A stretch of 48,166 nt of DNA from Akkermansia muciniphila (GTDB taxonomy: Bacteria; Verrucomicrobiota; Verrucomicrobiia; Limisphaerales; UBA1100). Location: the NCBI GenBank assembly GCA_945903605.1, contig CAMDOH010000011.1, positions 1 through 48,166 on the forward strand, read 5' to 3'. Each line of letters starts with the position of its first letter. Within the stretch, counting starts at the first letter, position 1. Position numbers and translations under genes: made by a program. Below, in pieces: positions 27,635 to 36,652 of the stretch. The notes below the pieces were generated by a model. It had not been told where the DNA came from and did not search any database. It worked only from the letters and a program-made list of their open reading frames with translations.

Positions 27635-28975
27635 ATGAAAACTGTGGTGTCGCGTCTGGTTCGCATTCACTTGTTGGCAGTCATCGCCTTTGGATGTACT
27701 GCATTTGATTCCCACGCCCGGATCAACGTGGTGACGTTGCCTGGGCGGGACACGGTGCAATTGACGATCTACAATTCTGCGGACCTGACATTGGTGAAGG
27801 AGACGAGAGTGCTGACGTTCAAGCAGGGATTGAACCGGTTGGAGTTTTCATGGGCGAACACGCTGATCGATCCGACGAGCGTGGAGTTCCGGGCGTTGAC
27901 GAATGCGGACAAGGTGGAAGTGTTGGACGTGAGTTTCCCAGCGAGAGTGACGAACACATTGGAGTGGAGGATAGCGAGTGAAGTGGCAGGAGAAGTGAAG
28001 TGTGAGATTCGGTATTTCACGAGCGGGATCAGTTGGGGAGCGGACTATGTGGTGGAAGCGGATCAGAAAGAGAAGCAGATGCAGTTGGCGGGAAGTGTGC
28101 GGGTGAACAATCATTCCGGTGAAGATTACGAGAATGCGCAGATCCGATTAGTGGTCGGTGTCGTCAGACTTGTTCAGAGCATTGTTGACCTCGCCAGACA
28201 GGGACAGCCAATCGGAGAAGTGCCAAAACCCGGCTCTGCGGTACCAATGATGCCACCTGCCGCCAAGTTTGACGCCATGCGCGGCATGGGCAGAGCAGTG
28301 GGTGAAGCCGAAATGCGCCAACGCGAAGTGGTGAAAGAAGCCCTCTCCGAATATTTTTTGTACACAGTGGAAGGAAGAGACACAGTGGCCAACGGGTGGA
28401 GCAAGCGGATGCCATCGTTCAAGGCGGCTGAAGTGCCGATCACCAGTTACTACAAATACGAGCGCGAGAGATGGGGCGACATCGTGATGAGATATTACAA
28501 ATTCACCAACGCAGTGCCGTCCAAGCTGGGCAAAGAACCGTTGCCGGACGGAGGAGTGATGGCGTTCCGGACAGTGACGAAAGATAACCTGTACAGTTTT
28601 GTGGGGAGAACAGCGGTGAAGTACATCCCGATAGGAGAGACGGTGGAGATGGAATTGGGGAACGACGCAGAAGTGATGGTGAAGCCGACGTTGATGAGTT
28701 GGGGGAAAGTGGATTTGGCATTTGACCCGTTTGGGAACGTGAAAGGGTGGACGACAAAAGAGAGCTGGCAATTTGAGATCCAGAACTCGAAAGAGATCGA
28801 AGTGGTGCTGGATATCCGCAGGAACTTTGGAGGAGACTGGAGCATGGTGACAGAACAGGCGTACGAGAAAGTGGACGCGACGAAGGTGAAGATGGTGCTG
28901 CCGTTGAAGCCGCTGGAGAAACGGACCATCACCTACGAACTCACCACAAGACACGGATCCAATGCGACGAAGTAG
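27635..28975 (+). CDS. DUF4139-like secreted protein (paralog 2)
   Basis: INVVTLPGRDTVQLTIYNSADLTLVKETRVLTFKQGLNRLEFSWANTLIDPTSVEFRAL aligns with paralog 1; C-terminal IEVVLDIRRNFGGDWSM...LPLKPLEKRTITYELTTRHG. Confidence 0.75.
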   Translation: MKTVVSRLVRIHLLAVIAFGCTAFDSHARINVVTLPGRDTVQLTIYNSADLTLVKETRVLTFKQGLNRLEFSWANTLIDPTSVEFRALTNADKVEVLDVSFPARVTNTLEWRIASEVAGEVKCEIRYFTSGISWGADYVVEADQKEKQMQLAGSVRVNNHSGEDYENAQIRLVVGVVRLVQSIVDLARQGQPIGEVPKPGSAVPMMPPAAKFDAMRGMGRAVGEAEMRQREVVKEALSEYFLYTVEGRDTVANGWSKRMPSFKAAEVPITSYYKYERERWGDIVMRYYKFTNAVPSKLGKEPLPDGGVMAFRTVTKDNLYSFVGRTAVKYIPIGETVEMELGNDAEVMVKPTLMSWGKVDLAFDPFGNVKGWTTKESWQFEIQNSKEIEVVLDIRRNFGGDWSMVTEQAYEKVDATKVKMVLPLKPLEKRTITYELTTRHGSNATK

Positions 28976-28991
28976 ATGTGGCTGCAGTAAT

Positions 28992-30887
28992 CTAGCGAGC
29001 CACGGATTTCAGATACGCCAGCAAATCCAGAATCTGATCTTTTGACAGAAGGTTGAGCAGTCCCGCAGGCATCAGCGACAGCGGTTGGGCTTCTCTGCTT
29101 GCAATGGAATTCTTCGGTACCTTTTGAATCAACGCATCTGAAGGCCCTGTCTGAATGGTGATGTCACTTCCTTTTTCATCGAGTATGAATCCGGTGAAGC
29201 TCTCGCCATCTTTCGGCTGGAATGAATGTGCGCGATAACGCGGTTCGATGTTCTTCGATGGGGTCATGATTTCCGTTAGCACAGCTTTGCCATCATTTTT
29301 ATATTTGATAAAGACACCCGACAGATTCGGTCCGTAATCCACACCCTCTTTGCCGATGCGATGACACGAGATGCAACCTGTGGACGTGAACAGTTCTTTC
29401 CCTCTCGCCAAATCGCGGCTCTTGCTCAGCTCCGCCAATGACGGCACCAAGTCGTCCAGCTTCCACTCAGTGAAGGTTGGCTCCGGCTCTGTTGTGGTTG
29501 TTGCGAGATATTTTTCCAAATCATCCACGACCAGCAGCGTGCCGCGCATCCGAAGTGAGTGGCCTGGAAATGTGCAGAGGTAGGGATATTTGTCCGGCTT
29601 CGCAGGCGCGGTGCAGCGCAAGCGCAATGACTCGCCGGCATTTAACATCTTCGTCGCCTGCAAAATCTTTTGCGAATTGGGAACATGCACGCGGCCTAGC
29701 GCATCTGGTGTGGGCGACATCTTTTCTGCAGCAGTGCCAATCTCGTCCGCCGCGCCCGGCGACACGAGCACCCAGTTGTGCGGCATCTCATCCGTATTCT
29801 CGAAGACAATTTCAAATGGCTTTCCCGCCTCAACCACGAGCAGCGATTTATCGAACAACATCTGCTCGTGCAGCGTGCGCAAACGAAGCACAGCGACACC
29901 GAGTGCAGCGAACGATTTGCGGACAGCCACACCATTTTCCTTCGGCAGTCTGGCGGCGATGTCTTGCGCGAGTTGCTGCAGATCGAGAAATGAATTTTGC
30001 GTGCGATCTGCCTCGGGAGTTTTTTTTGCAGCTGCCAATAATCCATCCGCCAGTGCAGGGAGTTGCTCTGCCGGCCATTTGTCCTTTGGAATCTGCGCCA
30101 ACGCGCGGGCACATTCGGGCGCATTCACTCCCGCCTGAATCAGTTTTGTGAGCGCCAGAAAGGCGTCCATCTCGTGTCCGGGCATTCGGCTGGCAGCGTT
30201 GATGGCTGCGGCGCGGGTTGCGCTGATGGCTTCAGACGTGAGGAACGGCGCGAGCTTTGGATAGTAGGCGGCGCGTTTGATCGGGTCTGCCACAAAGGTC
30301 AGACTTTGAATCAACGCTGTTGCGCCGCTCGGTTCGCTTTGCACGAAAGCCCACATTCTTTCTGCGGATTCGATGGTGACGAGCGCGGCCAAAGCAGCAC
30401 TACGCACAGATGATGGACTGTCTTTCCCGGCGGATTGTTCCAGCATGGGCCGGACTTTTTTCAACGTGTTGGTATTTTGCGTGACGAGCAATCTCGCCAG
30501 TTCCGGCAGGACGCCGGGGTTTTTTTCCGGATCGAGCCTTTCGATGGCAGTCAGAATTTCAGTCGGTTCGTTCGTCTTTCTCAAAACGACAAGAGCGGAG
30601 ACGGATTCAGATCGGAAATTCGCGAGCATCTTTGGCCGGCCAAGTATGGCTTCAAAAACAGGGATGAATTTCGGATGGGAAGTCGCGCGGTCGACGAGCA
30701 GGAGCTGTTCGTTGGAAAGGCGGCCTAGCTGGAATTTGACGATGGCCGGCGCTTTGTCGAGAAACACGACCGGTTTTTCGACCTTGAATTCAGATTTCGA
30801 ATCGCCGTGTTCGTGCGGGGCAAAGGCGGTCAGCACCGCGCAACTTGCCGCCAAGGCAAACGACCGAGCTAGAAATGAGCACGACAT
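28992..30887 (-). CDS. HEAT-like / type I copper (azurin-like) / cytochrome c multidomain secreted protein
   Basis: Signal peptide; helical repeat N-half; cupredoxin segment VEAGKPFEIVFENTDEMPHNWVLV...YPYLCTFPGHSLRMRG (C-x4-H-x3-M, 29547-29576); CISCH at 29361-29375. Confidence 0.88.
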   Translation of the reverse strand: MSCSFLARSFALAASCAVLTAFAPHEHGDSKSEFKVEKPVVFLDKAPAIVKFQLGRLSNEQLLLVDRATSHPKFIPVFEAILGRPKMLANFRSESVSALVVLRKTNEPTEILTAIERLDPEKNPGVLPELARLLVTQNTNTLKKVRPMLEQSAGKDSPSSVRSAALAALVTIESAERMWAFVQSEPSGATALIQSLTFVADPIKRAAYYPKLAPFLTSEAISATRAAAINAASRMPGHEMDAFLALTKLIQAGVNAPECARALAQIPKDKWPAEQLPALADGLLAAAKKTPEADRTQNSFLDLQQLAQDIAARLPKENGVAVRKSFAALGVAVLRLRTLHEQMLFDKSLLVVEAGKPFEIVFENTDEMPHNWVLVSPGAADEIGTAAEKMSPTPDALGRVHVPNSQKILQATKMLNAGESLRLRCTAPAKPDKYPYLCTFPGHSLRMRGTLLVVDDLEKYLATTTTEPEPTFTEWKLDDLVPSLAELSKSRDLARGKELFTSTGCISCHRIGKEGVDYGPNLSGVFIKYKNDGKAVLTEIMTPSKNIEPRYRAHSFQPKDGESFTGFILDEKGSDITIQTGPSDALIQKVPKNSIASREAQPLSLMPAGLLNLLSKDQILDLLAYLKSVAR

Positions 30888-30938
30888 GACTCAACCACGA
30901 TACATCGGCTGCGTGCCAAAGGCGATTGTTCCGATGGT

Positions 30939-33563
30939 TTACTTGACTGACTCGAGGGTCTTGAGAGTCGCGTCGAGAGTGTACTTGAGATAGTAATCAG
31001 TTTCCTGTTCTGGAAAGGCTGCGGCTTCGATGGCAATCTCTGCGGCCTTTGGCGTTTGAAAAAACGAGCAGGCGCGAATGGCGTGGAGCCGCACGCGCGG
31101 ATCTTTGTCTTTGATTTGCTGCGAAAGCAGATCAAGTGGGTTCTTCACCCGATCACGCCAATAGCAGAGGACGCGAGTGGCGGCAGCGCGCGCACGCGGC
31201 TCTGGACTTTTGAGCATCAGTTTCAACAGATCTTCGTCGACCACGTGTTGCCATTGATGAACCCAGAGCGCTTCCATCATGTGATGTTCGTAGCTCGGGT
31301 CACTTTTATCGAGGCCCGCAGCCCATTTCTTGGTGGCGGCGGCCACTTTGGCAGCGGGATGTTTGCTCAGTTCAATTTTCGCACGTAGACGTACGCTGTC
31401 CTCGGGTGTCTTGAGTGCGGCGAGCAATTTCTCGATCGGTTCGCCGTCGATCTTCACAGGGGTGAGCAGCGGGCGGCCTTCATAAGTGATGCGGTAAACG
31501 CGGCCATGCTGTTTGTCGCGATTGGGATCCCGGATGTGATGCTGCATGTGGCCGATCAGCTCCTTGGCCCAATCGATGAAGTAGAGCGAGCCGTCGGGAG
31601 CGACTTCAATCGCGCTGGGGCGGAAATTTGGCACCTTCGAAATGTCGGACTTCACGAGGTCTTCGAGATTATCGCCCTTCAAACCGGAGCCATCCTGCGA
31701 CATTTTCGCGCGGAAGATTCCTTGAAAACTAATGACGTTGAGATTGAGGAAATTCCCCTGAAACTCGTCGGGGAAATGGCGGCTGGAAAGTATGCCGGTG
31801 CCCGGGCAGGGGCGTGACGGCCGATTCCAGAACTGCTTCATGTTTTTGTGCTTGTTTGGATAGGGCACATGTCCGCTAAAAGCTGGCGCGAAGTAATTCG
31901 CATTGCCCGTGGCATCGGTGATGATGTCATCGCCCCAATTGTCGAACACGTGTCCGTGTGGGTTGGCGAAGCCGTATGGCGTGTAGCGTTCCAATCGGCC
32001 GGTGCGCGGCTCAAATCGATAGATGCAGCCGTCGCTGTTGCGAATCGGTCCCCAAGCGGTCTCGACTTGAGTGCGATGGAAAACGCCGTCGCTGAGGAAA
32101 ATTGCGCCACCCGGCTCATACGTCATGGCGTTCGTGGTGTGATGGGTGTCGGCGGAATCCATGCCCATGAGCACGCGCTCTTTCGTGTCTGCTTTGCCGT
32201 CGCCATTGGTGTCGCGCACGAACCACACATCCGGCGCCTGCATCACGAGCACGCCGTCTTTGTAGAACTGAAATCCCGTCGGGCAGTTTAGCCCGTCGAG
32301 AAAGGTGGTGCACTTGTCCGCTTTGCCATCGTTGTTGGTGTCTTCGAGGATCAGCAGCTTGTCGAATACTTTGTCCGTGGGCTTGAGTTCGGGATAGCTC
32401 GGCCACGCGGCAACCCACAGGCGACCCTTCGTGTCGAAAGCCATTTGCACGGGGCTGACCAATTCCGGGAATTGTTTCTCGTCTGCAAAAAGAGTGATTT
32501 TGCAGCCCTTGGCTGCGGTGAGGTGATTGATGGTATCCTCGCCGCTGAGGAACGGTTTGATGTCCTGCTTATTCGATTCGAATGTGGACACGGCCGGCAG
32601 TTTCGAGTCGTCCACTTTCAAGTCGCCGCCCTTGGCTACAGCCCAAACGCGCTGTTCGCGGTTGGCGGTTTTCGCATCACGCTGCGCCATTTCCTGCTGC
32701 ATCACATCGAAGTTGGTGATTTTCGGCGCGCCTTTTTCTTTGCTCGTGGGGAAGGAGAGTTTCGAGCGGCCACCATAAACATTGTAGCCGTCCACGGTGC
32801 GGTAGCGCGCGTGCCATTCCTTGTTTTTTTCAACGACAGCGGCGCAAAGAGCTTCCAGCTTTCCAGAAGCGGGCGCTGCGCCGAAGAGCGCGCTGAACAA
32901 TGCCGAGGCGACCACTTTGTCTCCGGCCTCAGTCAGAAAATGCCCGTTCACCGTGAGCGACGGGCCGCGAGCGGCGTACAACTTTTCCGTCACCGCAAAC
33001 AAATCAACGAATGGCACGCCGTTGGTCTTCGCCACTTCGCCCATCGCTGCAGTGTATTTCTTGAGGTGGGCGTTGTTGACGGTCGGATCGGGGAGATCGA
33101 TGTCGGTGTGTTTTTCCTGGGCGATCGCCGAAATCAACACCAACTGGGGTGCGCCTTTGCCGTTGAATTTGCTCGCCTTGGAATCTTTCAGAAACTTATC
33201 GAGGTCGGTCTTAAACTTGTCCAGTCCCGCATCGCCTTTGAACGATTCGTTGTAACCATAAAAAGCGAGAACCACATCGGCGTTCACGCGGCCAAGCCAG
33301 TCGTTGCGCGAGCCGAAGTTTTCCGAGCGGTGCCAAGTGGACACCTCATCGCCCGATGTCGCGAGGTTGCGGAAGACGAGTTTGTGATTGGGATGCTTGG
33401 CGTGAATGAACGTCTCAAGCCAGCCGTGATGCTGCATCCGGTCGGCAAGCGCGCCGCCGAGAATCGCCACATTGTCACCGGGCTTGAATTCAAGCAGGGC
33501 TGGCGCGGCGGTCGCGGCAGTCGCAAAACACAGGGTGAAGAAGTATTTTAACAACATTTTCAT
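30939..33563 (-). CDS. PVC-type protein: SGNH-like domain, membrane-bound dehydrogenase-like beta-propeller, HEAT repeats
   Basis: MKMLLKYFFTLCFATAATA signal; SGNH-like GDNVAILGGALADRMQHHGWLETFIHAKHPNHKLVFRNL; LLILEDTNNDGKADKCTTFLDGLNCPTGF, DVWFVRDTNGDGKAD; C-terminal HEAT-like helices. Confidence 0.88.
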   Translation of the reverse strand: MKMLLKYFFTLCFATAATAAPALLEFKPGDNVAILGGALADRMQHHGWLETFIHAKHPNHKLVFRNLATSGDEVSTWHRSENFGSRNDWLGRVNADVVLAFYGYNESFKGDAGLDKFKTDLDKFLKDSKASKFNGKGAPQLVLISAIAQEKHTDIDLPDPTVNNAHLKKYTAAMGEVAKTNGVPFVDLFAVTEKLYAARGPSLTVNGHFLTEAGDKVVASALFSALFGAAPASGKLEALCAAVVEKNKEWHARYRTVDGYNVYGGRSKLSFPTSKEKGAPKITNFDVMQQEMAQRDAKTANREQRVWAVAKGGDLKVDDSKLPAVSTFESNKQDIKPFLSGEDTINHLTAAKGCKITLFADEKQFPELVSPVQMAFDTKGRLWVAAWPSYPELKPTDKVFDKLLILEDTNNDGKADKCTTFLDGLNCPTGFQFYKDGVLVMQAPDVWFVRDTNGDGKADTKERVLMGMDSADTHHTTNAMTYEPGGAIFLSDGVFHRTQVETAWGPIRNSDGCIYRFEPRTGRLERYTPYGFANPHGHVFDNWGDDIITDATGNANYFAPAFSGHVPYPNKHKNMKQFWNRPSRPCPGTGILSSRHFPDEFQGNFLNLNVISFQGIFRAKMSQDGSGLKGDNLEDLVKSDISKVPNFRPSAIEVAPDGSLYFIDWAKELIGHMQHHIRDPNRDKQHGRVYRITYEGRPLLTPVKIDGEPIEKLLAALKTPEDSVRLRAKIELSKHPAAKVAAATKKWAAGLDKSDPSYEHHMMEALWVHQWQHVVDEDLLKLMLKSPEPRARAAATRVLCYWRDRVKNPLDLLSQQIKDKDPRVRLHAIRACSFFQTPKAAEIAIEAAAFPEQETDYYLKYTLDATLKTLESVK

Positions 33564-33676
33564 AGAGTGCATTCTATTCGGCAATCGTGGTTCGACGGAT
33601 GGCGGCGCGGATTATTGAAGCGAATACGACTCACTGGCAATCGCATTCAACATCGCCGCGCAAACCCGGTTGAACA

Positions 33677-35143
33677 TTATTTCTTGGTCGGTGCGGGCGC
33701 AGGTGCCAGAGCGGGCATGATCGCATCCGTCCATTTGTCGGTTCGGAAAGGAGAGGCGGGCAGACCGGCGGCGTTGGCGAAATTAGGCTCTGCCAATTCA
33801 TGCCAACCGAAACGAACCGCGACGGGATGAGTCACGCCTTCAGCGCTGACAATGACGGCGCCGCCAGAAATATCAGCTTTGGCCGCGACGAATTTCTTGT
33901 CTTCGCCGGCGACGGTGAACCATGTGAGAGGCTGGCCGTTGAGCGATTTGAGGCCGCCTTCAGCATGTTTGAATGTGAGGCGAGCTTTGCTGCCGTCGAT
34001 CTTGAGCGTGTCAAACATCGGGCTGGCATAACTGTCGACGGGCTTGTTGTAGGTCTTTGCCAAGGCCCACAAAGCCAGGCGATGCGCGACGGTTTGCTTG
34101 TCCGGCGGATGGATGTTGCCAACCGTGCTGACGTCGGTGATCACGGACATGCCGGTGTTCGGGATGGAAAGCGTGGCCGACTGAGCTTCCCAAATGCCGG
34201 GGAGTTTTTCAGGGCTGTTGTAACGGTAGGGCGCGAGCTGAACGAAGAGGAACGGAAAGTCGCCTTGGTTCCAAACTTTGCGCCAGCCGTTGATGAGCGC
34301 CTTTTTCTTTTCGTAATAAAGCATTCCTTCGCCGTTGTTGGATTCGCCTTGATACCAGAGCGCGCCACGGATGGCGTAAGGCACGAGCGGATGGATCATC
34401 GCGTTGTACATCGCGAGCGGCGAACCGCTGCCGGCGACGCCTTGGGCGTTGGTTTGCGGGAATTGCGCGAGCTTGTCGGCATAATTTTCCTTGAGAGCCG
34501 GCACGGATTGGAAACCGACTGGCGGCGTCCAGGGTTCGATGCGCGTTCCACCCCAATTCGATCCGATCAGGCCGATGGGCACGCCTAGTTCCTTTTGAAT
34601 CTCGCGCGCAAAAAAGTAACCGACCGCTGTGAATCCCGGAACTGTCGCGGTCGTGGAGGCGACCCAACCGCCGGCCTTCACATCGTCCTGCGGTTTGGTG
34701 GCCGTCACATGCGGTACTTTGATGTGACGGATGAGCGGATGATTGCCATCGGCGATTTCTTTCTGCGCGTTTTTCGACTGGCCAACGTTCCATTCCATAT
34801 TTGATTGGCCGCCGCAGAGCCAGACTTCGCCAACCACCACATTCGACAGCTCAATCTTGTTGTTGCCAGTGACGCTGAAGTTGGCGCCGGTGGAGCTGCC
34901 TTTGAGCGGCGCGAGCGCGACGGCCCATTTGCCCGCCTTGGCGGTTGTCTCGACTTTTTGTCCGGCAAATTGAACGGTGACCTTCTCGCCATCCTCGGCC
35001 CAGCCCCAAACAGGAACTTTCTGGTCACGCTGAAGCACCATGTTGTTTCCAAATATGGCGGGCAATCGCACATCGGCCTGCGCTCCAAAAACAACGAAGG
35101 CGACGGCGAGAATAGATAAACGGAAGTAGGTCAATGGATTCAT
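33677..35143 (-). CDS. Sialate O-acetylesterase family protein (SGNH hydrolase)
   Basis: VRLPAIFGNNMVLQRDQKVPVWGWAEDGEKVTVQFAGQ, EVWLCGGQSNMEWNV, GVPIGLIGSNWGGTRIEPWTP, ALWYQGESN: canonical family motifs. Confidence 0.95.
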   Translation of the reverse strand: MNPLTYFRLSILAVAFVVFGAQADVRLPAIFGNNMVLQRDQKVPVWGWAEDGEKVTVQFAGQKVETTAKAGKWAVALAPLKGSSTGANFSVTGNNKIELSNVVVGEVWLCGGQSNMEWNVGQSKNAQKEIADGNHPLIRHIKVPHVTATKPQDDVKAGGWVASTTATVPGFTAVGYFFAREIQKELGVPIGLIGSNWGGTRIEPWTPPVGFQSVPALKENYADKLAQFPQTNAQGVAGSGSPLAMYNAMIHPLVPYAIRGALWYQGESNNGEGMLYYEKKKALINGWRKVWNQGDFPFLFVQLAPYRYNSPEKLPGIWEAQSATLSIPNTGMSVITDVSTVGNIHPPDKQTVAHRLALWALAKTYNKPVDSYASPMFDTLKIDGSKARLTFKHAEGGLKSLNGQPLTWFTVAGEDKKFVAAKADISGGAVIVSAEGVTHPVAVRFGWHELAEPNFANAAGLPASPFRTDKWTDAIMPALAPAPAPTKK

Positions 35144-35288
35144 AGGTCGGGCAATTCAACCCAATCCCAGCAAAACGTCAATCGGGAAACTCGATGGCGG
35201 TCAGATTTTGTGCGGATGAAGATTCACGCTTGCGTCAGCGAGGCATGCTAATTTGCTAAAGCCTGCACTGGGTGAAGCCAGTCAGAAT

Positions 35289-36650
35289 TCAAAGTCCCGG
35301 CATTTTGTACTCGAGAATCTTTCGGTGCAACGTGCGGCGACTGACGCCGAGTTTGATGGCGGCCTCCGTGCGGTGTCCGCCACATTCATTCAGCGCGCGG
35401 ATGATCATCGCCTTTTCTGCTTCGGCTAGCGTCAAGTCTTTGCGGATCACATTGCGTGTGTTGATCGGGGAGGTGTGCCCGCTGATGGCGGGTGGCAGAT
35501 CGTTTGCCTTGATGGAATTGCCACGGCAGAGAACGACCGCGTGCTCAATCGCAGAGCGCAATTCGCGCGCATTTCCCGGCCACGTGTGAGCGAGCAGGGC
35601 GTGCATGGCGCTGGCATCGAATTCGCGGATGGGTTTCTCGTTCTCCGCAGCGAGTTCGCGCAGGAACGATTGCGCGAGCAGCGGGATGTCGGTCGCACGT
35701 TCACGCAAGGGCGGGAGATGGATTTCGACGACGCGCAATCGGAAATAAAGATCCTCGCGGAATTTGCCCGTGCGCGCCAACTCGCCGAGGTCCTTGTTGG
35801 TCGCTGCTAGAATCCGGACATCGGCCGTTTGTGTCTGGCTCGAACCCACTCGCTCAAAAGTGCGTTCGCCGAGGAATCGGAGCAGTTTGATCTGCACGCT
35901 GGCGTCAATCTCGCCAATCTCATCGAGAAACAGCGTGCCGCCCTGCGCTTGTTCGAAGCGGCCGATGCGCCGTTCGATGGCGCCGGTGAACGCGCCCTTC
36001 TCGTGGCCGAACAACTCGCTTTCCAACAGCGTCGGTGCGAGCGCAGCGCAGTGAACGGTCACCATCGGCGCACGCGCACGCGGGCTGAGCTGGTGAATGG
36101 CTTTGGCGATGAGTTCTTTTCCCGTGCCACTTTCGCCGAGAATGAGGACGCTGGCGCGAGAGGGAGCGATCTGCCTCACGACCTCAAAAATCCCCTGCAT
36201 GGCAGCGGATTTGCCGATGACGTGGTCGAGGCCAAATTTCGAATCAAGCTGCTGATGAAGCTGCCGGTTTTCCACTTCGAGATCACGCGACCGCAGCGCA
36301 CGCGCAATGCGCAACTCCAGTTCGTCGATCTGCAACCGGCCTTTGGGAATGTAATCGTCGGCGCCGTGCTTCATGGCGTCCACGGCCATCTCCTCCGATC
36401 CGTACGCGGTCATCAGAATGCAAGCGGGCGGCTTGGGCTGCGACTTGATCTGGCGAATCAACTTGAGTCCGTCATTGCCGGGAAGGCGCAAGTCCGTGAG
36501 CACGGCGTCGAACCGTTCTTCGGAGAGCAGTTGAGTGGCCGCAGCGGCATCGGGCGCGGTGTAGATTTCGTATCGATCTTCAAGCGCGGCGCGGAGGCCG
36601 TCGCGCGTCGGCTTCTCGTCGTCCACGATGAGGAGAATGGGTTTGTCCAT
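35289..36650 (-). CDS. Sigma54-dependent NtrC-family response regulator
   Basis: Receiver ILLIVDDEKPTRDGL...TDLRLPGNDG; AAA+ GESGTGKELIAKAIH, ESELFGHEKGAFTGA, GGTLFLDEIGE; C-terminal Fis-type HTH. ATG at 36650. Confidence 0.97.
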   Translation of the reverse strand: MDKPILLIVDDEKPTRDGLRAALEDRYEIYTAPDAAAATQLLSEERFDAVLTDLRLPGNDGLKLIRQIKSQPKPPACILMTAYGSEEMAVDAMKHGADDYIPKGRLQIDELELRIARALRSRDLEVENRQLHQQLDSKFGLDHVIGKSAAMQGIFEVVRQIAPSRASVLILGESGTGKELIAKAIHQLSPRARAPMVTVHCAALAPTLLESELFGHEKGAFTGAIERRIGRFEQAQGGTLFLDEIGEIDASVQIKLLRFLGERTFERVGSSQTQTADVRILAATNKDLGELARTGKFREDLYFRLRVVEIHLPPLRERATDIPLLAQSFLRELAAENEKPIREFDASAMHALLAHTWPGNARELRSAIEHAVVLCRGNSIKANDLPPAISGHTSPINTRNVIRKDLTLAEAEKAMIIRALNECGGHRTEAAIKLGVSRRTLHRKILEYKMPGL

Positions 36651-36652
36651 GA

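Noticed and set aside
32445-33551. 368-aa plus-strand ORF
   Set aside because: Antisense to the SGNH/dehydrogenase gene; no recognisable motif.
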